The position numbers and the translations under genes are program-made. Shown here in pieces: positions 31,199-42,709 of a stretch of DNA of 64,000 nt. The notes under the pieces are model-generated. The model was given only the letters and a program-made list of their open reading frames with translations, made no database searches and was not told the origin of the DNA. The stretch is from assembly GCF_947623445.1 (NCBI RefSeq), contig NC_135242.1, positions 9,176,001-9,240,000 of the forward strand. Direction: 5' to 3'. Numbering within the stretch: position 1 is the stretch's first letter; each line of letters begins with the position of its first letter. This stretch comes from Clavelina lepadiformis (Eukaryota; Chordata; Ascidiacea; Aplousobranchia; Clavelinidae).

Positions 31199-31310
31199 CA
31201 CCTACATCCCTGGGATGATAAACAAAATTATGTAATGCTGTCCACCTACATCCCTAGGATGACTTTTGTGTACAGCGGTTTTTATGGGTCTACCTACATT
31301 CTAAGAATGT
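31199..31310. repeat. Three subterminal palindromes in piggyBac left end
   Basis: Three spaced copies of a CCTACAT-type repeat contain the palindromes CATCCCTGGGATG, CATCCCTAGGATG and CATTCTAAGAATG, at about 31206, 31249 and 31297. The copies differ from each other, but dyad symmetry is kept in each. Confidence 0.85.
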
Positions 31311-31577
31311 TACAACATTTTTTATCGATTTTGGAACATAGTAGATGGTATTTATTAGGGTTTTCCCCTGACTTATGTTAAGTTGAAGTTAAGTTGGAAC
31401 TGGAAAACAGTTAGTAAAACTGGGGTAGGCAAGAGCAATTCTTGCACTCAGCAATAATGAATTTTGCTTGTTATTGTATTTTATTACTACCTTACAGACG
31501 AGAGTTGTAGTAAATAGTATTGGATTGTTTATAGTAAATTGGCTGCTAGAAGGTTTAGTGCTAATGATGTACTTGAA

Positions 31578-32729
31578 ATGCTTGATTCTGAAGATGAAAA
31601 TCATTCAGACATGGAGGTTGATGAAGAGAGTGATTTTTCTGATTCAGATATCGAAATGAGTGATGATGGGAGCTCTGATCCAGATGAGCACTCAGACAGT
31701 GATGGATCTACCTCTAATGATGTTGTAGACTCTAATGGATGGAGAGTATGGCATGATAATGACAGTGATTTTCCTCGTCACCCATTTACAGCTACTGATG
31801 TGGGACCAAACTTGGAAAAGATCCCAGAAACAGAATTGGAATATTTTCAAAATTTTATGTCGGATGAAATATTTATGGAAATTTTGGTGGCAACAAATGC
31901 ATATGCAACAATACGACTACAGCAAAAAAGATTTGTAAAGAATTCTGTATGGTATGGTTGGCAAGATTTAACTTTGCCTGAATTGAAGGCTTATCTCGGA
32001 GTTGTACTGAAGATGGCTTTGGTAGAAAAACCTGAAATAAAGGACTACTTCAGTAGAAAATGGACTGAATATTGCCCATTTTTTCTTGATGTATTTTCTC
32101 GTAGGCGTTTTCTGCAAATATATTGGATGCTACATGTAAAGTCACCGGAACCAACCACTGCACCTATAACCCGTGGAAGTGTAATGAAAAATTTAGTATC
32201 TTGCATCCAAGAGAAGTGCCTTCGGAATTTCACCCCTCGGCAAAACATTGCTGTTGATGAAAGCACAGTTGGATTCAAAGGGCGTATTGCTTTCAAAACT
32301 TATAATCCCAAAAAACCTACCAAATGGGGGCTTCGGGTGTATGTCTTGTCTGACTCGGAATCTGGGTATATCTCAGCTTTTGAACCCTATTTTGGAAAAA
32401 CTACTACAGAAAATTTGTCGCGTCAAGATCTGCCGTTTACATCGAGAATCGTGATGCATTTAGTTGGCAAGCTGCTGTCAAAAGTCAGAGCAAGTGGTTA
32501 TCATGTATACACAGACCGGTTTTATACAAGCTGCACTCTAGCAAAAGAACTGCTTCAGAATCAAAAAATACATGATGCAAAAAATTGCGAAAAATTGCGA
32601 AAAGTAGCATTTTTAAAAACGCTAAAAAAAAAAATTTTAAAAAAATTTCGACAAAAAAAATTCACAGCCGTACTCTACACATATAAAACTACCCAAAAAT
32701 GCATTAAAAAAAAATTGGACCTGGACTGA
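31578..32729 (+). pseudogene. piggyBac transposase, C-terminally truncated
   Basis: The open frame begins MLDSEDENHSDMEVDEESDF, an acidic N-terminus typical of PGBD proteins. It continues through the DDE_Tnp_1_7 domain: WYGWQDLTLPELKAYLGVVL, FTPRQNIAVDESTVGFKGR (first catalytic Asp) and GYHVYTDRFYTSCTLAKELL (second Asp). After about 32563 the family similarity stops and the frame runs into Lys/Phe-rich A-tract sequence before the right terminal repeat. The third catalytic Asp and the Cys-rich zinc domain are therefore missing. The frame is open 13 codons upstream of this ATG, so the real start is uncertain. Probably immobile unless mobilised in trans. Confidence 0.9.
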
Positions 32730-33859
32730 CCGAAACGGTAAAAAAAAATTGGACCGCAAAGGGTTAATGACTAAAAATGCTATACACAGCATTTCAAGGC
32801 TTCGCTGGAAAAAATACGCAAGCATGAAATTGAGCAAAATAGTTAGTGACAGAATGTGTCAGCATGACCTGTAAAATCACGCAAACCAATGATGTCAGGA
32901 TTTACAAATGCTTTGAAATTCAATGAAAGCTCGCTAACATGAAGCTGAAATCATCAACGATTTACTTCTAACTACCCAAACTTGGTAGAAAATACTTCTA
33001 TAAAGGCGCCGCGCTGACATGTCGTTAATACTATTGTACCAAGCAAACTTCAAACTGAAGCACAAAAAGACAGCCAACCACTGTTTTGAGAAAATTGATT
33101 TTTTTAACTAACTTCAAATAACGAGAAAGATTCGTGCCTTTGGATCAACAAAAATACTTTATTTAACTGAAGTTTTGAAGAATAGAAAAGAGATTTAGAT
33201 TTGAGTTAACATGACGTTTACAAATAATTTAATAGCCATCTTGGCAACACCAGATAAGTTACTTTAAGTTAAGTCAGATTAGCGAGCTTCCACTATAAAT
33301 GACAGTTACAATATAGAAGAGTGTTTAGCTTGACATGGCTGAAATTGCAGAAAAATGAATATCAATTACATTAAGCACAAATAGTCTATATACATTGCTC
33401 TAAAGCAAACTATATAGGATAATACATTTCCCTTGAAACTCCTTTGAAAACTTTTTTAATAGCACATTAACATTCCCCAGCGCCAGTACATGTGAAGTAA
33501 ATAGGGTAAGAATAACAGTGCATATCTAAAAGATACTGAAAAAAAAGAAACGACCTAGGAACATTCGTGCGATTGCACATTTAACATGCAACTGCACGGT
33601 GAAGACAGGTGTTGTGCAGCATAAATCAGTTAGATTACTGTAACAGTTAAAAGTCCCTATAACCTTCATAAGCACAGTGAACTCCGTCAACTTAAGGAAT
33701 TTAAAATACAAGATCACTTTATACATAAGACATATCTACGAGCCGTTTCTCACCTTAGTAAATACATCTTGAACAGTATACATTACTGGCAAGCCAAGCT
33801 AAAACAAGTGAAAAAGCTCGTTAAAATTAAACTGTCAACAGACACGTTATAACACTTAA

Positions 33860-36800
33860 TCAGTAGTAATAGTAGACTTGAGGAGTAGGGGTAGTGACTC
33901 CAGGATGTTGTACACCAGAAACTGCACCCAGAGCTGCCAGTGATTGTGGATTAGCTGTTGCCCCAGGCATGCGTCCATACATTGGTTGTAATGCAGCAGC
34001 AGATGCATGTGGTTGCATGGAGCCATAAAGCTGTGGAGATGTCAAGATGTATTGTGGTGTTGAAGCTGCCGGCTAAAAATTCACATAAACCAAGTTTAAA
34101 ATTAAAACTCACTAACTTAGTATGAATGAATCGATGTAACTAAGTGATGTATGAACAAATAATTAGATATATTAATTCCATCAAAGGAAATTGTTGCAAA
34201 ATGGAAGACCAAGAGAATAATAAGTTGAAAATAGAAGCTATGTGAACTTTTTTCTTCATGGTTTTAAGTCATTTTGCACTTAGTTTGATCATCAGTTATA
34301 GATCAAAAAACATATCTTTCGACAAATGTTTGAATAACTGCCATAAACAAGTAAAGTTTATGACTCTTTGACAGAAAAAAAGCGCTATGAAGAGTAAAGC
34401 GAAAAAACCTTAATGAGAAAAATACACCATTCGCAATTCTGTCTTGAATGAAGCTGGGTAAGTAAAAATACTAGAGTGGACAAACAATTGTAACCACATA
34501 CTGTGCTATAAATCATGTTCATTCAACCTAAGTTTCCTTAACACATCTATAATGCTTTCCTTAAGTGGTCCACCGAGGAAAGGTAAGATGAAAAGCTAAT
34601 AAACTATCTATTATGACATCGGTAAAAATAACCTGATATGAACATAGATCACTTTTAAAGCATAAACTACTCAATCTTTACACAACATACGATAAATGAT
34701 TGTAATATTTCAGTTTATCGCAACATCTCATGTTCAGCTCATTTCATTTCACAAATTTAGCAGTTTGTTGAGCCAAGATAAACGTTTGATGAATTCTGGA
34801 TTTAAAACTTTAGTTGACAGTAACTACTTATACAGAAAGAAATAGAAGCCCTTACTTTCTACTTGTGTAAAAACAAGTTTATTTTGTTTTATGAAAGAAC
34901 ACAATTAACTGAAACCTGTGAAAGAATGGGAAAGAGTATTCAGTAGTTAGGTAATTTTCACCAAAAGTACCGGTATGTAATAAATTTGAGATTCCTTGGG
35001 ACAAGCTCAATAAAAATTAGGACGTCGAAGTAAAATCATATTAGAGAGATGTATTTGCAATGAAAGGAGAGATAGCATTGTATCCAGCCTGTGGATTATG
35101 GATCAGAATAATCTGACCCTACATTAGCAATATCAGCTCTGTAAAGATTTAAGATTAAATAACCTATAGAAAAGCCTTTTATGCTTATTCAACGGTACTC
35201 ACCTTAACAGCATTAGCCTGTGGAACAGGATATTGTAGATGTGGTTGATAAGCCCCGTTAACAATGTATGTTTTTCCTGTGGAGTCTGTTACAACAGTGG
35301 GCGAAACCATACCACCTTGTGGCAACATCTGTGTCCCATTCAGTCCAGCAACATAGTTGTGAGGTAGATATACAAGTTTCGATCCTTGTGTACCTTGCAC
35401 AGAAGGCTGCAAACCGGCAGGTGTCATCACATACTGTGGCTGTGTGGGAGCAATCTATGAATATTTTGTATTGTCAAGACTTTAAGGGAAAAGGCTTTTC
35501 TAATGCATGACTTCACTGCGATAGGCATTACACCACGAATCACACATAATAGATAAACAATATACCGGAGTGGACTGTTGTGGAACAGCTTGCTGCAAGT
35601 ATGCCCCTGCATAAACTCCTCCAACCCAAGATGTTTGCAAAGAAGGTTGAACTGGCACTGGCGTGGGCTATTATAACAGGCAAAAAGTTAAACTAAAACA
35701 GCAAAGCAACGAGACTAACATCAATTTTAGGCTAAGCAAAATTACTATGGTATTTGCTCCAGCAGAAGCAATGGTTGCGGTTGAGCAGGTGAGGGATGCT
35801 GTAGTGACAAAAACTTTTCTAGATATTTCAGTATTTGGTGCTGCTGTAACTATAGTAATAAACTTTGTCATACTTAATAACTCATTATTTATTAAATAGA
35901 AAATCAAAGAATAAATCTACAACTGTGAGCAACTAATTTACGACTGCATACACATCACTGCTTAAGCATCAACATATCAAACCTGAATCATTTCCACTTT
36001 CTGCCTCCTCATTAGTAGCAGTAGCTTGTGAAGGCACTGATTTATCTAGGTCCTTACTCTGCTCAACAGCTGGCGGTTGTGTCAATGGTGTTGCTACTTT
36101 TGTCTGCTGAAATGCCACATTCGCGGCCGTGGCAGAAGCAGATGGTGGTGGTGGTGGAACAGTAGCTACATGAATTCCACCTGCAGAACATAATAACCAG
36201 CTAATGAGTGTTGGAAAATAAGAATTATTGTTACTATTAACTGCTTCACTAAATACCAATAGGACTTTTCAATATGTAAGATAGATGTACATAATGGTGA
36301 AATAAACAAAACAGTAGGTGACATAATTAATGATTCAGACAATATAACCATCAAATATATACTGTATATGCCAGCCCAGCGTATAAGCTCACTGCCGCTT
36401 TTTGGCTCCAAAATATTGCTTTTAGCCTATACTTGCCATATAAGCCTATGTCACCCATTCCTTTACCAATAGAATAATTGCACCACGCACTATGAATTTT
36501 TAGTCTATGACGATCATTCGCTACTGCGACGCCACAACTTCATAACAAAGCATTGTGCTTTTGAACGAAAGATGTCTATAATGTAATCGTAATCAACGGC
36601 AACATGACAGTCTGCAAAATTACTCATTCGGTTGATTTGCAATGGCTATATATTTTTTTAATATGCTGTTAAATGAATTTAAACTATTCAAGGGCGTGAC
36701 GCGACACCTGATCGAAAGACACTTTATCGAACGACACTTAATCGAACGACACTTTATCGAAAGACACTTAATCGAACGACACCTGATCGAAACGACACCT

Positions 36801-39800
36801 GATCGAAACGACAGTTGATCGAACGACACTTTATCGAACCGAAAGTTGATCAAACGACACTTTATCGAACCGACAGTTAATCAAAACGACAGTTGATCGA
36901 ACGACACTTTATCGAACCGACAGTTCCAGCAAGATTTTTGCGTGTTTCTCAAACATTGAAACAATGAGTCATTGTGATGTTCAGCTATCTGTCCATGTTT
37001 GTTTGATAAAGTTGGATTTTGTAATTTTTGAGATATTGTGATATTTATATAATTTTGCTCTCTCTCCGCATTGAAGCGTATTACTCATTTACGCACCAAT
37101 AACTTGACTAACTATTCTTTTTCGTTCTCTTTTCACAGCGGGGGCGCGGCGTAACAAGAAGAATTTATAGAAATGTGTCTAGAAACTAGAAATACCTAAT
37201 TTACACTAAATTCACTTTCTTTAGTTTTACAATTATGATGTATACAGGAAGCCAGATGATGTTTCTACTAACCTGTAATAATCTCATCAGTCTACGACGC
37301 ATAGTTTTCTAGTAATTAACGATTGCAAATGTGTGTGCGGGGTTGGCCACACCTAGTTTTTTTAGTAAACTCGCGAGCCTGGTTAGGATAGGGTTAAAAG
37401 ATCCACAATTTATCGAAACAACTGACGATATGCACTGTTAAAAGCACGACAACTGACGAAGTGCACATTTCAATCGCATTCATTTAATTACAAGTTGTGT
37501 GCAATTGCTCGAAGATAACTTTTTATGTCCATATTCGTTGAGTCATAATTTTCGACTGTGCTCTTCAGCCGTTGGTTGACAGCGTCGTAGCGCTTCTTCC
37601 GAGGTGGGCCATCGATTCCAGCACTCAATTGCTCAATTAACATTTCGTTGGAACCTTGTTCCTGCTTAATTTTTTTGACGAGTCTGCGAAGTGTCGGATG
37701 GGATATTGAGACACGCTTGCTGAACGCATTGTGCCATCCTTCAATGCTATTATTCGTTCGTGGAAGGTCATCTTGAACCCGGTGGAAGACATTCCAATAT
37801 CATTATTAATATCATATTCCATTCCAATTCCAAATAGGCGCCGGAAATGCGTGATCTTAGCTTGCTTTTCGTGAATTTCATTGTTGAAAATATTTGTTCA
37901 CATGTGTACGTGCTACCAAGCATCGAAGCCATTTATTTTGCGCTGTCGGTCAAGCTGGGATAAAGACCACTTTCAAGAAGCTACTTTGTGTAAAAGTCAG
38001 GCAGCGACATGCCCCTTGCTATAAAATTTTGCCTTCAATTCCTTACTCTTTGTATCTATAATGACTAGTCTAGTCTACTGTACAGACAATCTCGTACTTA
38101 GTAATTCTCGTGCGTATTCTTGTGATATCTTATTAATATGTGGGCGGGCCGGCCGCCATGCGAAATCGAACACTTTATGATACAAATATAAAATATAGAT
38201 ATAAAATATAAATCGTCAACTTTATGATATATACATCACAATTCATTAATGCACACCATTACAAAGACCGCACATCACAATGGCTCATTGTTTCAATGTT
38301 TGAGAAACACGCAAAAATCTTGCTTGAACTGTCGGTTCGATAAAGTGTCGTTCGATCAACTGTCGTTTTGATTAACTGTCGGTTCGATAAAGTGTCGTTC
38401 GATCAGCTGTCGGTTCGATAAAGTGTCGTTCGATCAACTGTCGGCTCGATTAACTGTCGTTCGATAAAGTGTCTTTCGATCAGCTGTCGTTTCGATCAGG
38501 TGTCGTTCGATAAAGTGTCTTTCGATAAAGTGTCTTTCGATAAGGTGTCATAGTACCATTCAAGGGAGGCTTTCAATCAAGAAAATACGATAATCGCAAA
38601 TAATCACAACCAGGACAGCCAAATGAATTCATGCGGTAAAGCAAAAAGGCGATAATGTAGGCGCAATTGAGAACTATCTTGATGCATTGCTTGTTTAGCG
38701 TGGACGAGGAAAGAATGTAAGTTTGCTACAATAGCAGTTACTGCTTTGATGTGGTCAGAGCGAAACTCATTAGGTAACATTTTATATTCGGCATATAAGC
38801 CCAATGCTATTTTTTGAGATTATTTAGGTATGTTCATAAGTGAGTCTATTCAACGGCATGTACGGTACTGTTGCTAAATGAGAAAACTTGGGCTTGCAGG
38901 TTCTCCACATAACATTCACTATAAAAAGAATCGTAAAACTTTTCCCAGTCCTGAAATACTTTAAAATAACTTTGCCACATAACATCCTGGCTAGGTAAAC
39001 TGATGCCCAACCAAGGGTGAGGTTAAATGAGCTGTTATTTGCTCGTTGGACCACTCAAATATTACATAAAGATGAATGAAACATAATGATAAAAAGAAAG
39101 ATTAATCAGGAACAACTTAGTCAAAAGCTGTTTAAGTTCATGAAAATCAGTTTAGCGTTGGCTGAAACTTCAAGGCAAAATTAGCACCAAATATAGCCAA
39201 AGGAAAAGTTGTTTTGAGATTAACCAAATGTGGGTCGAATCTTGTAGACAAATACCACAAATTGTAGAAAGGTCAAACCTTTTCTGGTTGATAAGAAATT
39301 TCCCTAGAACTTAAATTACAGCATATATAATTTAATAAAATATGTGGTGTGCAAAACAGCAACTGGTATAACAATTAACATAATTTAACCAGTATAACAT
39401 TGCACTGATGAAGCTAACCTGAATGGGTTAATGAAACGTTGGCAGAAATAAAGTTCCGCATCTCACCACTTGAACCTTGTATATATTTGATGTTATTATG
39501 CCTTGTGGCAAGGAGGAACCTTAGTATTTTTATCAAGAGTTATGGTTTAGTACCGACCAAAACTTTAAAACTTCAATAAATAGATTGAAAAAACCAAATT
39601 CTCTTTGAAAATTGAAACGTTATAAAATACATCATTTACCAAACTAACGCACAATATCATCATTTACACTAATATTTAGAATGATATCCATTATTTTTTA
39701 GCATTTTTAAGACAAATATATATGTATAATAGCATTGCTTTTAGGTTTGGCTAAAACAGCTCATTTAACAAAGATCAATCACCCTTAATAGTTGAGCATG

Positions 39801-40711
39801 AAAAGTTGACTGATCTAGTGATCAAGTATATTATACCTAAACATTAGTGAGAGTCACCAAGGCGAGGCATAAATCTTATCATTAGTGGAGCGCTTTACGA
39901 TTCAGAGTGGTAAAGCAAAAACAATGCTGTGAATAATAAAAAAACAATGGGGCGTCATTTATAGCCATATCAGCAAACATAGCTCATATTTTATACAATA
40001 CAAACATATAGAGCCGGGGTGGGTAAACTTGTTCAATGAAAGAGTCATTTTTGCAAAACTACAAACACCAGCGAGCCGCAAAATCAGTAGTGTCAATACA
40101 AATACGGGAAACAATGCATCGATAATGAACTAAATGGATATTACTATTCAGCTAGAAGAGCCAATAAAAACATGTCGGCGAGCCGCAGTTGGCCCGTCTT
40201 TGATATAGAGCTTCTATAACAGAGGACATTCAACAAAATCAAGTCCGTTATAAAAGCTTTATACCAATATCTCTATAATTATGTCAATAAATGTATATAA
40301 CAGCAAGTAGTCAACAAGTGAGCAGAGGTGATGTGTGAATGCTTTCACATGCTACAAAATAAACCAAAAACTCAGATTGTGATTAGGATTTTCATGACAG
40401 AAGCACTTTATGTTTTATACAAAGCTGTGTTTTAGATTCTATAATTTTTATCAGAATTTTTTACACAACATATCTGCACAGCCACCAAGATTCCGACACC
40501 CTGTATATGCAATTACACATAGCAAAATAGGCAAATATTAAGTGTTTTACAAAAGTCGTAAACTACTCTGGATTTAAATACCAGTACTTGACAAATAAAT
40601 CCACTTACCTGATGTTAGTGATGTCAAATAGGTTCCATTCTGGGGGTGAGTAGGAACACCTTGTACACCAGGTACAGCCATTTGATACTGATAATAAGGT
40701 TGAGGATTCAT
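33860..40711 (-). CDS. Unrecognised Pro/Gln/Ala-rich low-complexity protein (321 aa)
   Basis: Six exons in transcript order: 40711-40609, 36180-35983, 35843-35746, 35667-35566, 35454-35203, 34072-33860. They total 966 nt with every phase matching, which strongly supports one gene. It starts MNPQPYYQYQMAVPGVQGVP, has VATVPPPPPSASATAANVAF, an acidic TNEEAESGND patch, APTQPQYVMTPAGLQPS, VTDSTGKTYIVNGAYQ and MYGRMPGATANPQ, and ends QVYYYY. There is no signal peptide, membrane segment or folded domain that I recognise. The Tyr/Gln/Pro composition resembles prion-like tails of RNA-binding or transcription proteins, but that is inference. The start could lie further upstream if more 5' exons exist. 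Exon 3 has a tandem NAGNAG acceptor. Intron 1 (4.4 kb) hosts a MULE and a hAT-like element. Confidence 0.75.
36695..38557. mobile_element. Mutator-like (MULE) element with satellite-like terminal arms
   Basis: A perfect 9-bp duplication ATTCAAGGG (36686-36694, 38558-38566) flanks it. The arms at about 36695-36935 and 38325-38557 are inverted copies built from a 15-bp unit of the GAACGACACTTTATC type. They extend inward through 'gcgtgtttctcaaacattga' and its inverse near 38300. The core encodes a MULE transposase C-terminus on the minus strand. The right terminus reads GGTACTATGACACC inward, like the GGT ends of the element at 26513-29214. Confidence 0.9.
37488..37799 (-). pseudogene. MULE transposase, C-terminal fragment
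   Basis: The minus-strand frame reads WNVFHRVQDDLPRTNNSIEG, WHNAFSKRVSISHPTLRRLV, then KKIKQEQGSN and a basic tail to a TAA at 37488-37490. The RTNNSIEGWHN block is the well-conserved end of the MULE transposase domain. An in-frame stop lies just upstream (37800-37802), and the catalytic DDE part and zinc finger are not seen. This is a remnant of the autonomous partner. Confidence 0.85.
39408..39480. repeat. Retroelement-like tail fragment
   Basis: 'tgatgaagctaacctgaatg' then 'aatgaaacgttggcagaaat' then AAAGTT. It resembles the tails at 19397 and 45445 and the family of sequences that end Penelope-like or LINE copies. Confidence 0.35.
40014..40202. mobile_element. hAT-like element, 189 bp deletion derivative
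   Basis: It starts CCGGGGTGGGTAAACTTG (expected CAGGGG) and ends GTTGGCCCGTCTTTG, with perfect 8-bp duplication ATATAGAG. Short version of the 26829-27569 family. Lies in intron 1 of the Pro/Gln-rich gene. Confidence 0.85.
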
Positions 40712-41477
40712 ACCAACACAGTCGTAATACAATATTTTAATATTAGAACTATGTAAAAGCTACCAAACATAGAAAGAGGATTTGAAGATATCATAAATCC
40801 GAAAAGGTTTGTTAGTTCTAATTTTGTACTTTTTTTTCTCTTAGTCAGTGGAAATCGATCGAAAAAAAACATTTTCACCTTGAACAGCCGGATTCCCAGC
40901 CTGGAGTAAATGTACTTTCAGTGGTACATCTGTACTTTTTAAAAAGAATTCTAAAGTAGGTCTGAGACATATTTTTATTTAAACTATGATTTTTGAGAGA
41001 GTAATTGATTAATTTTGGACTTCCAAATGTTTTTATAATCTTCAATAAATCTTCGAGGTTGGACCATTAAAATTGCACTGTTAAACTTTTGGGTAATGCA
41101 ATTTACAAGTGCTAACTATATTGGTGCCTGGCGATGTAATGATTGATTGAGCTCACCCACTACAAGCTAGCTACACCCTAAGAAATGTGACCAACTTACA
41201 CTGCACTATCTTTCAGAAAAAACTTTGTTTTATATATGCTTCAAATAAGTTGACGATGCATTTATGATACCTTTCACAATTACAGCTGGCAAGTGAATCG
41301 GTAGAGTTGGTTACATTTTTTTGAACAAGCAGCAAATTGAAGCACTGATTGATCCAACAAGGTAAGGGGTACATACAAACCTACAAAAAAGCCCAAAAGG
41401 TCTGGATAAACATAATACCTGACTTAGAAGAATGTAGCAGTCAAGTTTGCCTGCGACTTGCTAATTACAGTACCACT

Positions 41478-41576
41478 CAAGCAGATGTGACAAACTCACA
41501 CCTCAGCAGGTGTTAGAAGTTTCCGAATGTTATATACTGCTGAGATGTGTGTACATTGCATTTGTGGCACTTTTCA
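41478..41576. repeat. Dispersed repeat, copy 1 (pair with 51968-52070)
   Basis: Shares 'gactcacatctca...' type sequence with the second copy, including TATATACTGCTGAGATGTGT against TATATTGCTGAGATATGT and the trailing TTGTGGCA. Origin unknown. Confidence 0.6.
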
Positions 41577-42140
41577 GAGTTGTAGCAGCAAGTGACTCAA
41601 TAGAGCAATGTGCTTAAGTATTGCACTGATTTAAAATTGCTTTAATTAAGAGCGCCGTAAATTATTAAATAAATTGTCCTCGTTTCAAAAATGACATCAT
41701 TCTTGGGCTAGCAAAGTGTTTTGATTGAATATACTTGTTCCAAATACTTGCAATGTGAGGTGTGAACTTTGTTGTCATGAAAAAAATTTGATAGGCAACA
41801 AAATATTTTTCTGTGGTGACATAATCTATAAACACAACCATTGTTGAAAGTACAGATAAAAGTGAAAGATTTTCATGTTATTGTGTTTGAACAAATATGC
41901 AGAGCTAGGTACAAGAGTGCCCCTTTTTTTAGGAGCGATGCTCATTTTTCAAATTGGGAATGGAAACACAAGCGCGCTCTTTTTTGCACAAACAATGTTG
42001 CAGACGCACAAAATGGTTAAGTTTTTCAAAAAGTTTACTGCTTTAAGACCAATTTTATGTAATGAATAAAATATAACTAAAAAACTAATTTCACACAAAG
42101 TTAGTGGTGAAAAATGAACAATACAATACACAACACTAAC

Positions 42141-42258
42141 CATCTTATACCAATTTGGTATAAGCGCCTTGTTTTCAAGCTCATAACAATGGTCAATAAG
42201 ACTGGTGACTAATGAGATGATAGATACACTCGCACAAATAAGCCCAATAGTCAACATA
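42141..42258 (-). CDS. Possible isolated exon with a membrane segment
   Basis: The 118-nt frame has an acceptor (AAAATACAACAG) and donor (GTTAGT). It reads LTIGLICASVSIISLVTSLI, then DHCYELENKALIPNWYKM. The transmembrane segment followed by charged residues is faintly like XK-related scramblases, but no partner exon is present and chance is possible. Confidence 0.2.
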
Positions 42259-42709
42259 CTGTTGTATTTTGCTTAAGGTTACAATTATTTTTACAACTTA
42301 ACCGGTATGCTGTATGCTTTGAAAGTGAAGAATATCAAACTAACGAAGGTTGACATAGTCTACAGTTCTACGAGGTTCTTAATACTGTACAATCTTGTAC
42401 CTTTTTGTAGAATATTTGTATTTTGTAGAATAAGAAAGCAAAAGCAATGTTCTTTTTTTCATTGGCGAGCAAGAGCGATACTCTTTTCACAAGAGCAGTT
42501 GCTCAGCTCTACAAATATGTCAACCATCAAGTTGTACCAAGTTTTAGGGAGAGTTATATTTTGTTTGGTTCAATTAAAGAGTTTTGAAAGTGAAGGGTGA
42601 CAAATTTTGTTAACTAGCCTTGCTCATATTGTTGAGGTTCAATGTAATAATTTGTTCACTTTCGTTGTTCACAAATTCGTTGTTCACTTGAAATACTTTT
42701 CCAAAGCAG

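Larger units (their letters stand above)
31187..32763 (+). mobile_element. piggyBac element, internally deleted
   Basis: The 14-bp inverted ends CCCTTTGCGGTCCA / TGGACCGCAAAGGG lie directly inside TTAA at both sides (31183-31186, 32764-32767), the diagnostic piggyBac duplication. It carries the truncated transposase below. Only 1.58 kb long, it lacks the C-terminal third of the gene. It lies in a gene-poor stretch of the 29.2-33.8 kb region. Confidence 0.95.

Noticed and set aside
31539..31577. Start of the piggyBac frame at a TTG codon
   Set aside because: The first ATG is at 31578; the upstream 13 codons are open but lack an ATG, so I did not include them.
30745..42258. Joining the putative membrane exons near 30.3 kb, 30.8 kb and 42.2 kb into one XK-related gene
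   Set aside because: Their order on the minus strand does not match the family order, and another gene's exons lie between them.
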